This document shows, one piece after another, positions 10,502-21,119 of a DNA stretch of 64,000 nucleotides. Both the position numbers and the translations under genes were made by a program. This stretch comes from Lantana camara. Taxonomy: Eukaryota; Streptophyta; Magnoliopsida; Lamiales; Verbenaceae. The notes under the pieces were generated by a model. The model worked only from the letters and a program-made list of their open reading frames with translations. It was not told where the DNA came from and ran no database searches. The DNA is taken from the NCBI GenBank assembly GCA_037501455.1, contig CM074855.1:26499001-26563000 (forward strand). Reading direction: 5' to 3'. Each line of letters opens with the position of its first letter. The first letter of the stretch is position 1.

Positions 10502-13500
10502 ATGGTTACTGCCACAAGATCTGGAACTCTAGGGAACAGGGGAGGTCTTCCTCCCACCAATGGAGAAAACGCTGAGAGCCCTGCTCTCGCCGGAGGGGCA
10601 CCGCCCCTTGCGGCCGGAAACGTTGACGCCACTGCACCCCTCCCAACTGGAAACGAAGCAGGAGGATCAGGTTCCAATCCTCCCCCCCCAACTTTCGCCC
10701 CAAGTGTCCCTGCCTCCCATCTTGGCGTATATCCTATGGCCATGCCGCCGCCAGGATACGCGCTCACGCAGCCCGGAGTAATGCCTGGAACAACGCCGGG
10801 AATGATACCTTTGGTCCCTCCATATCAAGTGGGGACACTGAACCTCCCCCTGGCAGTGCCAAGGGAAATACAGGGGGTGGAGATGCCCCAACTCACTACA
10901 CAACAACTTCAGGCGTTGTACGCGCAGTGCGAGAGCCAAGCTGTACAGAATGCCTGGGAACACTTCACTATGGCTTATTTCCCTTCATACGCTGGCGCTC
11001 GGATAGCCCCACCCTTGGGCGGGCTCCCTGCACATCCTTTGACAATGGCCCAAAATGCTCTACGGGCACAGCAACCTCCCCCACCTGCTCCGAATCAAGA
11101 AAATGAAGCCCCACCGAGGGTCCAGCAAGAACGACCCGTTGATGGAGATGACAGGGCTCCTCGAAATGAGGTGGCCGGAAATGATGAAGAGGTCCAGTCA
11201 AGGGCCACCAGGAGGGCAAACCGCAGAAATGTCGGTGACCCTCAGCTAGCAGAGGTGCAAGACCAAATTCGAGGGCTACAAAACGTGGTAGAGCAGCTCT
11301 CTCGAGCACGGTCTCACGCCCCCCGTGAGGGGGACGAGAGGTCCAAGGCCAGGGACGCTCGACGACCACGCAGCCCCGTTTCCCACCGAAGAAGAGAGGC
11401 CAGCTATGAAGATCCCGATGAGCGAGATTACAGGATCATGGCGGGTGATTCCCCCCTCGTTGAGGAAGTTCTGATGACCCGTGCTGGGAAAGGTAAAATT
11501 CCCTCGTCAATCAACAGGTACGATGGAACTACGGATCCAGCCGAGCATCTGGACCATTTCGTGCACCTAATGCACCTCTATGACCACCCGGACAACTACT
11601 GGGCCAAGGTGTTTGTCACTTCCCTCACTGGAATGGCCCAAGAGTGGTACAAAAAGCTCCCTCCGCGCTCAATCCGAGGGTACTATGACCTGACGGATGC
11701 TTTTGTCAGCCACTTCAATTCGCTGAAAGCACCGGCCCCGGCCGCGACCGCTCTCTATAGCCTGGTCCAAGGGCCGAACGAAACTCTCCGATCCTTCATG
11801 GGGAGATTCAACAAAGAGATTTTGCTATTGGAAAAGCCCTCGATGGACTTTTTGAGGCATGTTCTGTTCGGAGCCATCAACATGAAGCATTATGTCAGCA
11901 AGGAGTTTGTGGAGGAAGTGGCCAAGAAGAAGCCACGCTCGTTGATGGAAATTCGGGAGATTGCAGACTCCTTCTTTACCCTCGAAGATATGTACATAGC
12001 GAGGGAACAGAAGATGGCAAATGCCCCTCGTCCCAACAGAACCCACGAAGACAGAGGAGAGCCCAATCGGAGTCACCGCCGCAGCCCAGTACCCGTTCGC
12101 CGTCGCTCCTCCCCCCAGCGGAGACTCGAGCGTATCCCCCTCAACCGCCCAATTGCCGAGGTGTATGCTATGGCGGACAAAAAGTTGTTCAAAAGGCCGT
12201 CGAAGCTGAGAGAAACCGAGGCCCAGAAGCGCTCAGGAAAGTATTGCGCTTTTCACAAGCAGAAAGGGCACGATACCAATGAGTGCCGGCAGCTCGAGAG
12301 TGAAATTCAGAGGCTGATCGCAGGAGGGCATCTTAAAGAGTTCGTTAAGGTGTTGGAACGTTACGATGAGCATTGTGCAGAGCGAGCGCGCGCCAGGGGG
12401 AGAAGTCGTTCACGCTCGCGAAGTCCCCGACACTATCACACCGAGCCCAGTGACCGTGGGAAAGGAAAGTCATCTGACATGGAGAACCAGCCTTTCGCAG
12501 TTATTCACATGATCGCTGGCGGACCCTCGGGGGGTGATTCTAACGCCTCCCGGCGCCGCTATATCCGGAGTTATGACCAGAAGTCTTCTCGGTCCAAGTC
12601 TGTACTCTCTGTTGATAAGTCTTTACGCTCGGGTGGGGATGAAAGCGTAGGTTTCACAGAAAAGGACTTAGAACACATTGTAACGCCCCATGGGGTCGGT
12701 GAAACCTCTGACTGCCCCATGGTGGTTAGCTTAGATGTTCACAACCATGTTGTAAAGAAGGTCCTAATTGATAGTGGAAGCTCCGTGAATGTTTTACCTT
12801 ACTCCACGTTTCAAAAAATGAACATAACAAACATCCCCCTCGAACCTCTCAGAACTGCCCTCGTAGGGTTTGGAGGTTCCGAGATCGTCCCTCGCGGACA
12901 GATTCGCTTGGCCACCTCCTTCGGTCGCGCCCCACAGCGAAAGACTTTGAATGTTCTTTACGTGGTGGTCGAGGTGGATCTACCATACAACATCATTATT
13001 GGGCGACCAGCCCTCGTCGATTTCAAAGCAATAATTTCCACCTATCATCAAAAGGTTAAATTTCCCACTCCCGAGGGAACCGGTGAGGTACTGTGCAATG
13101 TAAAAGAAGCTTGGGAATGTTATGTACTTTCCCTTCGAAACCACAAGCCAAAACAACCCACCCAGGCGGGCTCCACCAAAAAGTCTGTTGACTTCCCTAA
13201 GCTGGATGAAGATGGCCCCGAGCGCCAGAGGGCCAAACTCTATAAGAAGAAGAATAAGAAGAAGGCCACGGATAAATCCGAGGGTGTTGGCAACCCACCC
13301 CCCGGCGAGGTCGGGGAGTCTTCCGAGGAAGGCGAGGGTCATCCGTCCTCGGGGGATACTGACGAAAGGATCACAGGAAAGAAAAGGACGCTCGAATTAC
13401 CGAGGCCTGAAATAAGAGTGGAACCCACCGAAAACTTCTTGACCATTGAATTGGAACCCGGGAATCCCGACAAGATCACGCAGATAGGTTCCAGCCTCGA

Positions 13501-16500
13501 CGACCCTTCCCAGATTATGATGATTGATTTCTTGCGAGACAATATTGATGTCTTTGCCTGGAAGGCTTCCGACCTCACTGGTATTGATCCGAGTGTCATT
13601 GTCCACAGACTGAACGTGGATCCAACCTTCAAGCCCATCAAGCAGAAGAAGAGGGACGTTCATGGCTTTAGGAAGCGGGTTATCGAAGAAGAGGTTGGCA
13701 AGTTGCTTGACGCTCAGTACATAGAAGAAATCCAATATCCCGAGTGGCTCTGTAATGTGGTGCTTGTTCCAAAAAGTGCCAATAAGTGGCGTATGTGCAA
13801 CGACTTTACGGACCTCAACAAAGCGTGCCCCAAAGACCATTATCCGCTTCCGAGGATAGATCAGTTGGTAGATTCCACAGCTGGATGCGAACTCATGAGT
13901 ATGATGGACGCCTTTCAAGGATATTATCAAATCTTTATGGCGCCCGAGGATCGCCCCAAAACTTCGTTTATTGTGCATTTGGGTGTTTATTGTTTCAAAG
14001 TCATGCCATTTGGGCTCAAAAACGCGGGAGCGACTTATCAGCGGCTAGTCAATAGGATGTTCGAGCGCGAGATTGGAAAATCTATGGAGGTATATGTGGA
14101 TGATATGATAGTCAAGAGTGAGCGCCAACGCTCCCATCTGGAAGATCTCAAGCAGACTTTCGACATCCTTCGTCGCTACGGAATGAAGTTGAATCCATCA
14201 AAATGCACCTTTGGCGTTCGAGGAGGTAAATTCCTGGGATACATGGTTAGTCAACGTGGCATAGAGGCAAACCCCGAGAAGATTAGAGCCATCCTGGACA
14301 TACCCTCCCCTCGTAATCTGAGAGAGGTCCAGGTGCTCGTGGGAAAGATCATTTCACTAAATAGGTTCATCTCCCGCTCAGCGGACCGGAACTTGCCCTT
14401 CTTTAAAATTTTGCGCAACGCTCGAAACTTTTCCTGGAACGAGGATTGCGAAAAGGCCCTACAGAGCATGAAACAGTACTTGACGAGCGCGCCTTTGCTG
14501 ACCAAACCGGTCCCGGGGGAAAACCTGTTTATTTATCTATCAGTTTCTTTAGAAGCCACGAGCGCTGTCCTCGTAGCAATCCGCGAGCGTAAGCATATGC
14601 CGGTGTATTACCTGAGCAAGACTCTACAGGGAGCCGAGAAAAGATACATGGAAATTGAGAAATTTGCCTTTGCGCTCGTTAACGCATCCCGAAGGCTGAG
14701 GCCATACTTTCAGGCTCACTCCATCACAGTGCTCACAGATCAACCACTCAGACAAGTTTTATCTAAGCCGGATGTTTCGGGAAGATTAATTAAATGGGCG
14801 ATTGAGCTTAGTCAGTTTGATATCTCCTTCGAGCCCCGTACAGCCATACAGGCTCAGGCAGTAGCCGATTTGTTGGTCGAACGTTTCAATTTGGAAACTG
14901 AGCCGCAGGCGGACGATGGTTTATGGCTTTTGCACACGGATGGCTCCTCGACCTCACAAGGGGGCGGTGCCGGGGTGACCCTTAGGGATCCCCTAGGAGC
15001 AGAAGTTGACTACGCAATCAAGCTGGCGTTTCCAGTTACCAACAACGAGGCTGAGTATGAGGCCCTCATCCAAGGGCTCAGAATTGCGCTCCAAAATGGG
15101 GCCGCTCGGGTTACAGCATACGTTGATTCGCAGTTGATCGCGAGCCAAATTGATGGTAGTTATGAGGCTCGAGAAGCCACCATGGCACGGTATCTATCGA
15201 GCGCCAAGGAGGAGATAGCCAAGTTCAAGGAATTTCATCTTTTACAAGTTCCGAGGGCAGAAAACGAACGCGCCGACGCTCTTTCGAAGTTTGCGTCTGC
15301 CTTGGATGGCCATAGTGAACGCGTAGTTACATTTCTGAGAACAGAGGAACCACTGATAAGTAAAGGCAAACCCTCGAAAGGAGTGCACATGATTGACCCC
15401 TCAGAGCCTTGCTGGCTTGACGAGATTGTCAGATTCCTCCGGGATGGAACATGCCCGAGCGACAAAGTTGAGGCTCGGAAGATCAAAAGCAAGGCCCCTC
15501 GTTTCTCGTTGGATACCGAGGGTAGATTATTCAAGCGATCCTTCCAGGGCCCACCGATGAGATGTTTGAGACCTTCGCAGGCTAGAGAAGTTTTAGAGCA
15601 TGTGCACGACGGAAGTTGTGGGAACCACTCAGGAGGACGAATCTTGGCAAAGAAAATCTTAAGGAGTGGGTTCTATTGGCCCTCGATATTGCAAGATGCC
15701 ATTCAATATTCCAAGAAGTGTCCTAAGTGTCAGTTCCACTCCAACACTCCCCAGTTGCCGGCAGCTCAAATGATTCCTATTGATGTTTCCTGGCCTTTTG
15801 ATCAATGGGGCATTGATATCGTGGGACCTCTCCCAATGGCGGTCGGGCAAAAGAAGTTCGTAATACTTGCTGTGGATTATTTCACCAAGTGGGCTGAAGC
15901 AGAAGCGGTCGCTAAGATAACGTTCAAAGTTGTGAGGGATTTCATTTGGAAAAACATCATCTGCAGATATGGCATCCCGAGGGTTCTCATCTCGGATAAC
16001 GGTTCCCAGTTTATCGCTGCTGACACGCGAGATTGGTGCTATGAACTAGGGATCGAGCAACGATTCACTTCCGTGGGCCACCCTCAAGCTAACGGTCAGG
16101 CCGAAGTGACCAATCGAACCATACTCCGGCATCTGAGAATGATGCTCGAGAGTAAGAAGGGAGAATGGGCTGAAGAACTTCAGGGGGCGCTGTGGGCGTA
16201 CCGTACTACCCCGCGAGCAGCAACGGGGGAAACCCCTTATTCCCTCGTGTACGGCTCCGAGGCCATGGTACCTGCGGAAATTGCTCAAGAATCCGCACGC
16301 GTTGCCTACTTCGAGCCTGCCGCCAACGAGGCCAATCGGACGCTCGAGTTAGACTTGCTGGATGAGAAGAGGAACGCTGCTTGGGCACGTATTCACAAAT
16401 ACAAAGCAACCGTTGCTCGCCAGTACAATAAGCGTGTTAAAGAAAGGACTTTCCAGCTAGGGGACTTGGTCCTCAAAAAAGTTGAAGTCTCTAAACACGT

Positions 16501-16642
16501 AGGTAAGTTGGACCCTAATTGGGAGGGCCCCTTCAAAGTCATTCAAGTACGGGCTAATAACACCTACTTGTTAGAGACTTTGCAAGGCGAGCGTCTCCCT
16601 AGGCCATGGAATGCATGTAACCTTAGAAGGTTCTATGTGTAA
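10502..16642 (+). CDS. Gag-Pol polyprotein, Tat lineage, intact
   Basis: One uninterrupted frame of 2046 residues makes all retrotransposition proteins. Approximate order: Pro-rich N-terminus; Gag domain (345-435, with HLMHLYDHPDNYWAK); zinc knuckle CAFHKQKGHDTNEC (about 580); aspartic protease with IDSGSSVNVLP (about 756); reverse transcriptase (1055-1250) with the YVDD site near 1197; Ty3-type RNase H (1300-1460); a second, archaeal-type RNase H (1476-1600) with HTDGSS, NEAEYEAL, VDSQL and ERADALSKF; integrase with its HHCC finger (about 1699-1750) and DDE residues in GIDIVGP, ISDNGSQF and GQAEVTNR. In the first RNase H the usual first catalytic Asp is replaced (LSVSLEATSAVL), while the second RNase H keeps its D-E-D-D set. 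The ATG at 10502 is the first in frame, 100 bp after the LTR. No frameshift separates gag and pol. Confidence 0.96.
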   Translation: MVTATRSGTLGNRGGLPPTNGENAESPALAGGAPPLAAGNVDATAPLPTGNEAGGSGSNPPPPTFAPSVPASHLGVYPMAMPPPGYALTQPGVMPGTTPGMIPLVPPYQVGTLNLPLAVPREIQGVEMPQLTTQQLQALYAQCESQAVQNAWEHFTMAYFPSYAGARIAPPLGGLPAHPLTMAQNALRAQQPPPPAPNQENEAPPRVQQERPVDGDDRAPRNEVAGNDEEVQSRATRRANRRNVGDPQLAEVQDQIRGLQNVVEQLSRARSHAPREGDERSKARDARRPRSPVSHRRREASYEDPDERDYRIMAGDSPLVEEVLMTRAGKGKIPSSINRYDGTTDPAEHLDHFVHLMHLYDHPDNYWAKVFVTSLTGMAQEWYKKLPPRSIRGYYDLTDAFVSHFNSLKAPAPAATALYSLVQGPNETLRSFMGRFNKEILLLEKPSMDFLRHVLFGAINMKHYVSKEFVEEVAKKKPRSLMEIREIADSFFTLEDMYIAREQKMANAPRPNRTHEDRGEPNRSHRRSPVPVRRRSSPQRRLERIPLNRPIAEVYAMADKKLFKRPSKLRETEAQKRSGKYCAFHKQKGHDTNECRQLESEIQRLIAGGHLKEFVKVLERYDEHCAERARARGRSRSRSRSPRHYHTEPSDRGKGKSSDMENQPFAVIHMIAGGPSGGDSNASRRRYIRSYDQKSSRSKSVLSVDKSLRSGGDESVGFTEKDLEHIVTPHGVGETSDCPMVVSLDVHNHVVKKVLIDSGSSVNVLPYSTFQKMNITNIPLEPLRTALVGFGGSEIVPRGQIRLATSFGRAPQRKTLNVLYVVVEVDLPYNIIIGRPALVDFKAIISTYHQKVKFPTPEGTGEVLCNVKEAWECYVLSLRNHKPKQPTQAGSTKKSVDFPKLDEDGPERQRAKLYKKKNKKKATDKSEGVGNPPPGEVGESSEEGEGHPSSGDTDERITGKKRTLELPRPEIRVEPTENFLTIELEPGNPDKITQIGSSLDDPSQIMMIDFLRDNIDVFAWKASDLTGIDPSVIVHRLNVDPTFKPIKQKKRDVHGFRKRVIEEEVGKLLDAQYIEEIQYPEWLCNVVLVPKSANKWRMCNDFTDLNKACPKDHYPLPRIDQLVDSTAGCELMSMMDAFQGYYQIFMAPEDRPKTSFIVHLGVYCFKVMPFGLKNAGATYQRLVNRMFEREIGKSMEVYVDDMIVKSERQRSHLEDLKQTFDILRRYGMKLNPSKCTFGVRGGKFLGYMVSQRGIEANPEKIRAILDIPSPRNLREVQVLVGKIISLNRFISRSADRNLPFFKILRNARNFSWNEDCEKALQSMKQYLTSAPLLTKPVPGENLFIYLSVSLEATSAVLVAIRERKHMPVYYLSKTLQGAEKRYMEIEKFAFALVNASRRLRPYFQAHSITVLTDQPLRQVLSKPDVSGRLIKWAIELSQFDISFEPRTAIQAQAVADLLVERFNLETEPQADDGLWLLHTDGSSTSQGGGAGVTLRDPLGAEVDYAIKLAFPVTNNEAEYEALIQGLRIALQNGAARVTAYVDSQLIASQIDGSYEAREATMARYLSSAKEEIAKFKEFHLLQVPRAENERADALSKFASALDGHSERVVTFLRTEEPLISKGKPSKGVHMIDPSEPCWLDEIVRFLRDGTCPSDKVEARKIKSKAPRFSLDTEGRLFKRSFQGPPMRCLRPSQAREVLEHVHDGSCGNHSGGRILAKKILRSGFYWPSILQDAIQYSKKCPKCQFHSNTPQLPAAQMIPIDVSWPFDQWGIDIVGPLPMAVGQKKFVILAVDYFTKWAEAEAVAKITFKVVRDFIWKNIICRYGIPRVLISDNGSQFIAADTRDWCYELGIEQRFTSVGHPQANGQAEVTNRTILRHLRMMLESKKGEWAEELQGALWAYRTTPRAATGETPYSLVYGSEAMVPAEIAQESARVAYFEPAANEANRTLELDLLDEKRNAAWARIHKYKATVARQYNKRVKERTFQLGDLVLKKVEVSKHVGKLDPNWEGPFKVIQVRANNTYLLETLQGERLPRPWNACNLRRFYV

Positions 16643-17667
16643 ACTTCAACCTCTTTGTAATGGCCCGTTCGCGGCATGAAATATTTTCCTTTGATGAAAA
16701 GCACGTTGTAATCATTTCCGAAAGTGCATCTATATAACAGTAAGTATTTAATGCTTTGTTTTTATTATCTACTTGCTTTCTTATCTGATCTAATGATTCG
16801 AGCGGCAAGAGGCTTATTCCGTGTTGAGCATCTTCCACGTTGAAAAGCCCATGCGATACCTCAATCATACCAAAATTACACTGTCCAGGTGTTGATAACC
16901 ATCCACCTATAACAGTTTGAACGATTTGTAAGAATTGGTCCTAGAAATGAGCGCGTCCGACAACGGGGAGCCCAACGCTCAACTTACGACCAGCTGAGTG
17001 TTCATCGCTCCAGCTCGTGCACGTAAGAATCCCCTGTGACCCTCATCCCACTGGGTAAGAGCACGCTCGTAAATAGTGGATGCCACTAACGCTACGACTA
17101 CGCTCATTTTTACCCCTACTAAACCAATCCTACAGGGATTTCCTAAGTTCAAATCCAAGCCTCAAGGAGAATACAGCCAGGGAATATTCACGAGGATCAC
17201 CCTCGCGCCTGTATTTCCTCAAAGGTTTTCTAAGTCCAAATACACAGTCATTTCTACTGTGGCCAGGGAACCCTCCTAAGGGTCACCCTCGCGCCCGTAC
17301 CTGCAACAAACCAACCGCCCGACGTCGCGAGCATCTAAACTTAATATGCATAGTGATGAGTGTCAAAGGACCGTCGTAAAAGACGTCCTAGCCTACTTAC
17401 ACACTAATCGCAAACGCTCAAACAGCAGATATCGATATGAAAGCGGTGAGCGCGATGGAATAACGTCATTCATCATTTAAAAGCAAGTAAGATAACATTC
17501 AGACATTCGAGCATTGAAGAAGAGATGCAAATATATCAGAAAGCGACATAAAGGATCCAATGTACTCTGGAACTAAAAGAAGGATTAAATACAAAAGTAA
17601 AAATTGTTCATAAAAGGAAGAAAGGGTTCAAATGGACAAGGGCCAGAGATTGGCAGCTACGAGGGCT
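16643..17667. other. Non-coding spacer between pol and antisense gene
   Basis: About 1 kb without a credible gene. It contains a diverged two-copy repeat of roughly 84 bp (CACCCTCGCGCC at about 17199 and 17283, with TTTCTAAGT-type segments near 17140 and 17226). It lies where copy 1 has its tandem repeats. Sense and antisense transcription would converge here. Confidence 0.6.
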
Positions 17668-20541
17668 TCACTGGGCCGGAGCGTTGGGCTCGGGAGGAGC
17701 AGTCGCAAGGGGAACTGGAGCCAACACGTTAGCATCGGAAGTTTGGGCCTCACCGGGTTCCTCAGCATCCAGGACATCCATGACAGTGCCCTCATCTTCT
17801 ATCAGGAGAGGCTCGGGATCTACCCTGTTGGCAGCGATGAAATCCCTTTGGAGTGTTTCTACCAATTCCTGATATTCAGGCTTCGCTAGATTATCCGTGG
17901 GATCCTCCTCCTGGACCATTGGCTCGCAGTTCTCATCAAGATCCATGCGCAGACGAGCGTCGGAACGAGCGCTTTCCGGGGCCAGTCCCAACCTCACCAT
18001 CTGCCCAATCGCCTTGTGAAAGAAGCGACGAGCATTATCGAAGCATTGGATGTTGGCCGCGAACACAAAGGCCTTAGAGCGCACGAACTTCTTCACCGCC
18101 TCCCAAGATACCTTCGCCTCCAAGCCCTGTATTTTGCCCTGCAAATCAGCGAAGGCCTTGTTGGCTGCCTCGTTCTGGCGGGTGCTCTCCGCTAACTGCT
18201 CACCCAGTTCCACATTTTGAGCCCTCAGCTGGTCTCGCTCCTCCTTCATTTTCTTGTGACGCTCATCAAGAGTAAGATAGGCCTCGTCCGTCTTTCGAAG
18301 GTTCTCCCTCGCCTGGTCCAAATCGCGGTGGGCTGTAGTCAGTTGAGCGTGGAGGTTGTTGTAATCCTCTTGCAGTTGGACCGGGTCAGAGACGCGCAGC
18401 AATTTCTTGTACTTGGCTTTATGCTCAGAATATGCTTGCGCTCGCCCTTGCAAGTTTTTCAGCCTCGGGATTACCTCCTGGAAGCAATAAACGAGGGTCA
18501 TAATCCGAACGTGGAAGGAAGAAAAGAAGATTTGATATAGAGGAGTACAGAATTACCGTCAAAAGGACGTGGCATGCATCATCCGCAACGCGGGCGGCGT
18601 CATGATTGTTCAGCTTGTCATGATCGCCGGAAAATTGCAGTTTCCCAACGATGTCGGAGACAAGGTTGACGGAGTAAGCGCTCTTTTTTAGGAGTACAGG
18701 GCCCTCAGTCCGCTGCCGCTTATAGCGAGAGTCGCCCTTGCAGCCTATCTTCCAAAATACTTCATCCTCAGAAGATGAAGTGTCGCTGCCCTCGCCGCGG
18801 TGGCCCACGACCACCTCTTTACCCTTGCCTGAAATGGGGAGAGAGTCTGGCATCCTCTTTCTCTTCCCCTGACGGTCGGCACGGAGGATTTCGTGAATAC
18901 GGACAGGCTCGCCCGAGCGGTTCCGTGACCCGCTTGAACTTAGAGAGATGGGGCCCACGGGGGCCGCCGGCGGAGGAGTGGCCTCGTGGGCACCTTCCAA
19001 TGTTAGATCCTCAATGGGGCCCGTGGGAGGAGCCACATTCCCCGCGCCCCCTCGAGCATTTCCTTGTCCGCGGCCCGATCCTCGGCGACTAACCCTGCCC
19101 CTCGGAGCATTGGGAGGGCGGTTCTGCTGATGTTGCTGCTGTGAAGGATCGACCGCTGGCCCTTGGGCACCCAACATACGTGAAAGGGCTTCAGCATTCA
19201 TGCCTCGAGAGAGAATTTGGATGCCTGCAAGTGAAGGGAAACGAGCGTCAGATGATTGATGATTTGAGTTGAGTAAACAAGAGAACATTGATAACTGTAA
19301 GTCAGAAAGCTATTCTAAAAGTTAGAGATGTTAGTTCCTAGAATCTAACCGTCGAGGGTCATGATGTCAGTAGGAGGGTTGAGTATCATGTCAGGGGGGC
19401 AAGATAATCCATATCGGAACAACACCCCTTCATTCTTCACCAATGTCTCCGCTTTAATCCACTTCTTCTCAGCCCTCATCTCGAGGGCCAACCCCATCGC
19501 CCACTCTTCAAAATCCTTGTTCCTCATCCTCTCCCTAATCAATGGACCCTCGCCGTGAATCATCCATTGACGGTGAACCCCAAAAATTCCCCCGGGAGCC
19601 CCCACGAAAAAGTATTTTCCCTTCCAATGCTCGCCATACGAGGAAGATGGGGAATCTATCATCTTGAAGCCTGATTTGGCCTGGGCGTAGTAAAATCCAT
19701 CTGTAGGCGACGAGCGCGGTGAGCGGGCTACTTGGATTAAGCTGTCAAAATTGATTATCGAGGGTGCTTTGCCCAGAGCCCTCATCGTTATTATGAACGC
19801 GTTGATTAGGGCTATGCCATTGGGAAGAATTTGTGAAGGGCAAAGCCCTAGGTGATGGTAAATGATGACGGCATCGTGAGCGATTGGAAACCTCAGACCG
19901 CCAGCAAGAACTGCGTCCCAGTAGACCGCCATCATCCCAGGCGGTGGTCGATTGGCCCTTTCCCCCTCCTCAGGAAGTCTCATGGGGAACACAACTTCAT
20001 CCCAATACGCTTTCGCCCTCAGCTCCTCCAAATCACCGAGGGTCAGGATACTCTCAATCTCATCCGGAGACCTGTCAGTTTGATGGCGGTTGTCTTGCCT
20101 TACTCGAGTGGCAGGCTCCTTGCCTCTCCTCTGACGCCTTCTGGAGGGTTTAGCCTCGAATGGACGCCCGGATGGACCCGCTTCACCCTCAGGAGCCGCC
20201 ATGGCCACTGTGATCCTGTGATCTTGAGGTCTCACGGAGCTATTCAAAACAGGAAATACTCTCTCCCCTTGCCTCTGCATCTCCATTACATTGTTCATCT
20301 CCTCAAAGAGATCATCCGTCTCACCGGGGACGCGCTCGTTCATCCCTTGAACAGCAGCGCTCACCTCTCCTTCCCCGGCGTCCACCGGAGCTTGGGCCAC
20401 CGATATCGCCATGGGGATAACTTCACCTGGGTGCGCCCTAATTAAAGGAACAGCTACGGGAACATCGCCGTGAGGGGAGGAACTCCCCACTGACATCTCT
20501 TCAATCTCCCGTACATAGTCATCGGCTTGATTTCCGGCCAT
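17668..20541 (-). CDS. Spliced antisense gene of the Tat element (predicted 889 residues)
   Basis: Exon 1 is 20541-19350 (397 codons plus one base), exon 2 is 19224-18557 and exon 3 is 18477-17668. The introns are 125 bp (GTTAG...TTGCAG) and 79 bp (GTAATT...TTCCAG). The first splits a Gly codon and the second lies between codons, so the spliced frame runs to the stop without a break (890 codons). Exon 1 has GGLRFPI near residue 214, then LGLCPSQILPNG and FYYAQAKSGFKMIDSPSSSYG, resembling PF04195 ('putative gypsy type transposon'). Exon 2 is disordered, with the basic segment GKRKRMPDS and an acidic Ser stretch (TSSSEDE). Exon 3 is a coiled coil, then SKAFVFAANIQCFDNA and an acidic tail. Function is unknown; the basic segment suggests a nuclear protein. 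Antisense genes are known in some Tat relatives, but I know of no role for this one. Confidence 0.8.
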
Positions 20542-20824
20542 GGTCAGTTGTCAATTTTTTTTGGAAACGGGATTTCTACCAGAGAACTTAAAGGGGGATA
20601 AAACTTTCAGAAACGAATTCAGTGGGGGATAGTGGTTCTTCCCTCAAGGGTTTATCTCACACAACCTAAAACTAATGTTAGCACTGGGACAGTAAGAGTG
20701 AGAGTAAGGAATTTTTTACCTAAGATCTGGAGAAGAAGAAATTCGCCGGAGCAAAGGTTTCTTGCTGGGGGTATGCTTGAAAAAGTTGGAATGCGGAAAA
20801 AGATCCCAAAGCCCTGCAAAACCC

Positions 20825-20834
20825 CTATTTATAG
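20825..20834 (-). promoter_or_regulatory. TATA box of antisense gene
   Basis: On the minus strand CTATAAATAG lies 289 bp upstream of the antisense ATG at 20541. A block just beyond it (TCATTTCCCGCCTAGGAAAC) is also conserved near 4970 in copy 1, which supports a real promoter. Confidence 0.65.
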
Positions 20835-20958
20835 GGAAGATTGTGCATAGGATAGGGCTGAAAATTCAAAAAACGCAATCATTTCCCGCCTAGGAAACCC
20901 CCCACTTTTGGTAACCGCCTCACGTCTCCCGGAGTACACGCGCCCACGTTACCACTTA

Positions 20959-20992
20959 GCATTAAATGCGGACTTGACAGCATTTAATGCGG
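20959..20992. promoter_or_regulatory. Twin GCATTAAATGC / GCATTTAATGC motifs
   Basis: GCATTAAATGCGG (20959-20971) and GCATTTAATGCGG (20980-20992) lie 21 bp apart upstream of the antisense TATA box. Copy 1 has the same pair 42 bp apart. They may be binding sites for a regulator of the antisense promoter. Confidence 0.4.
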
Positions 20993-21119
20993 TGTCAGTT
21001 TGTGTCCGTTACAGAAGGCCAGCAGTCTCCTCGAGGGTAATGGTCCCTTCCTCGGATATTCGAAATTCAGAATTCTTCCCTTATAAATTCTACAGTACGC
21101 TCGAAGCGATACTACAGAA

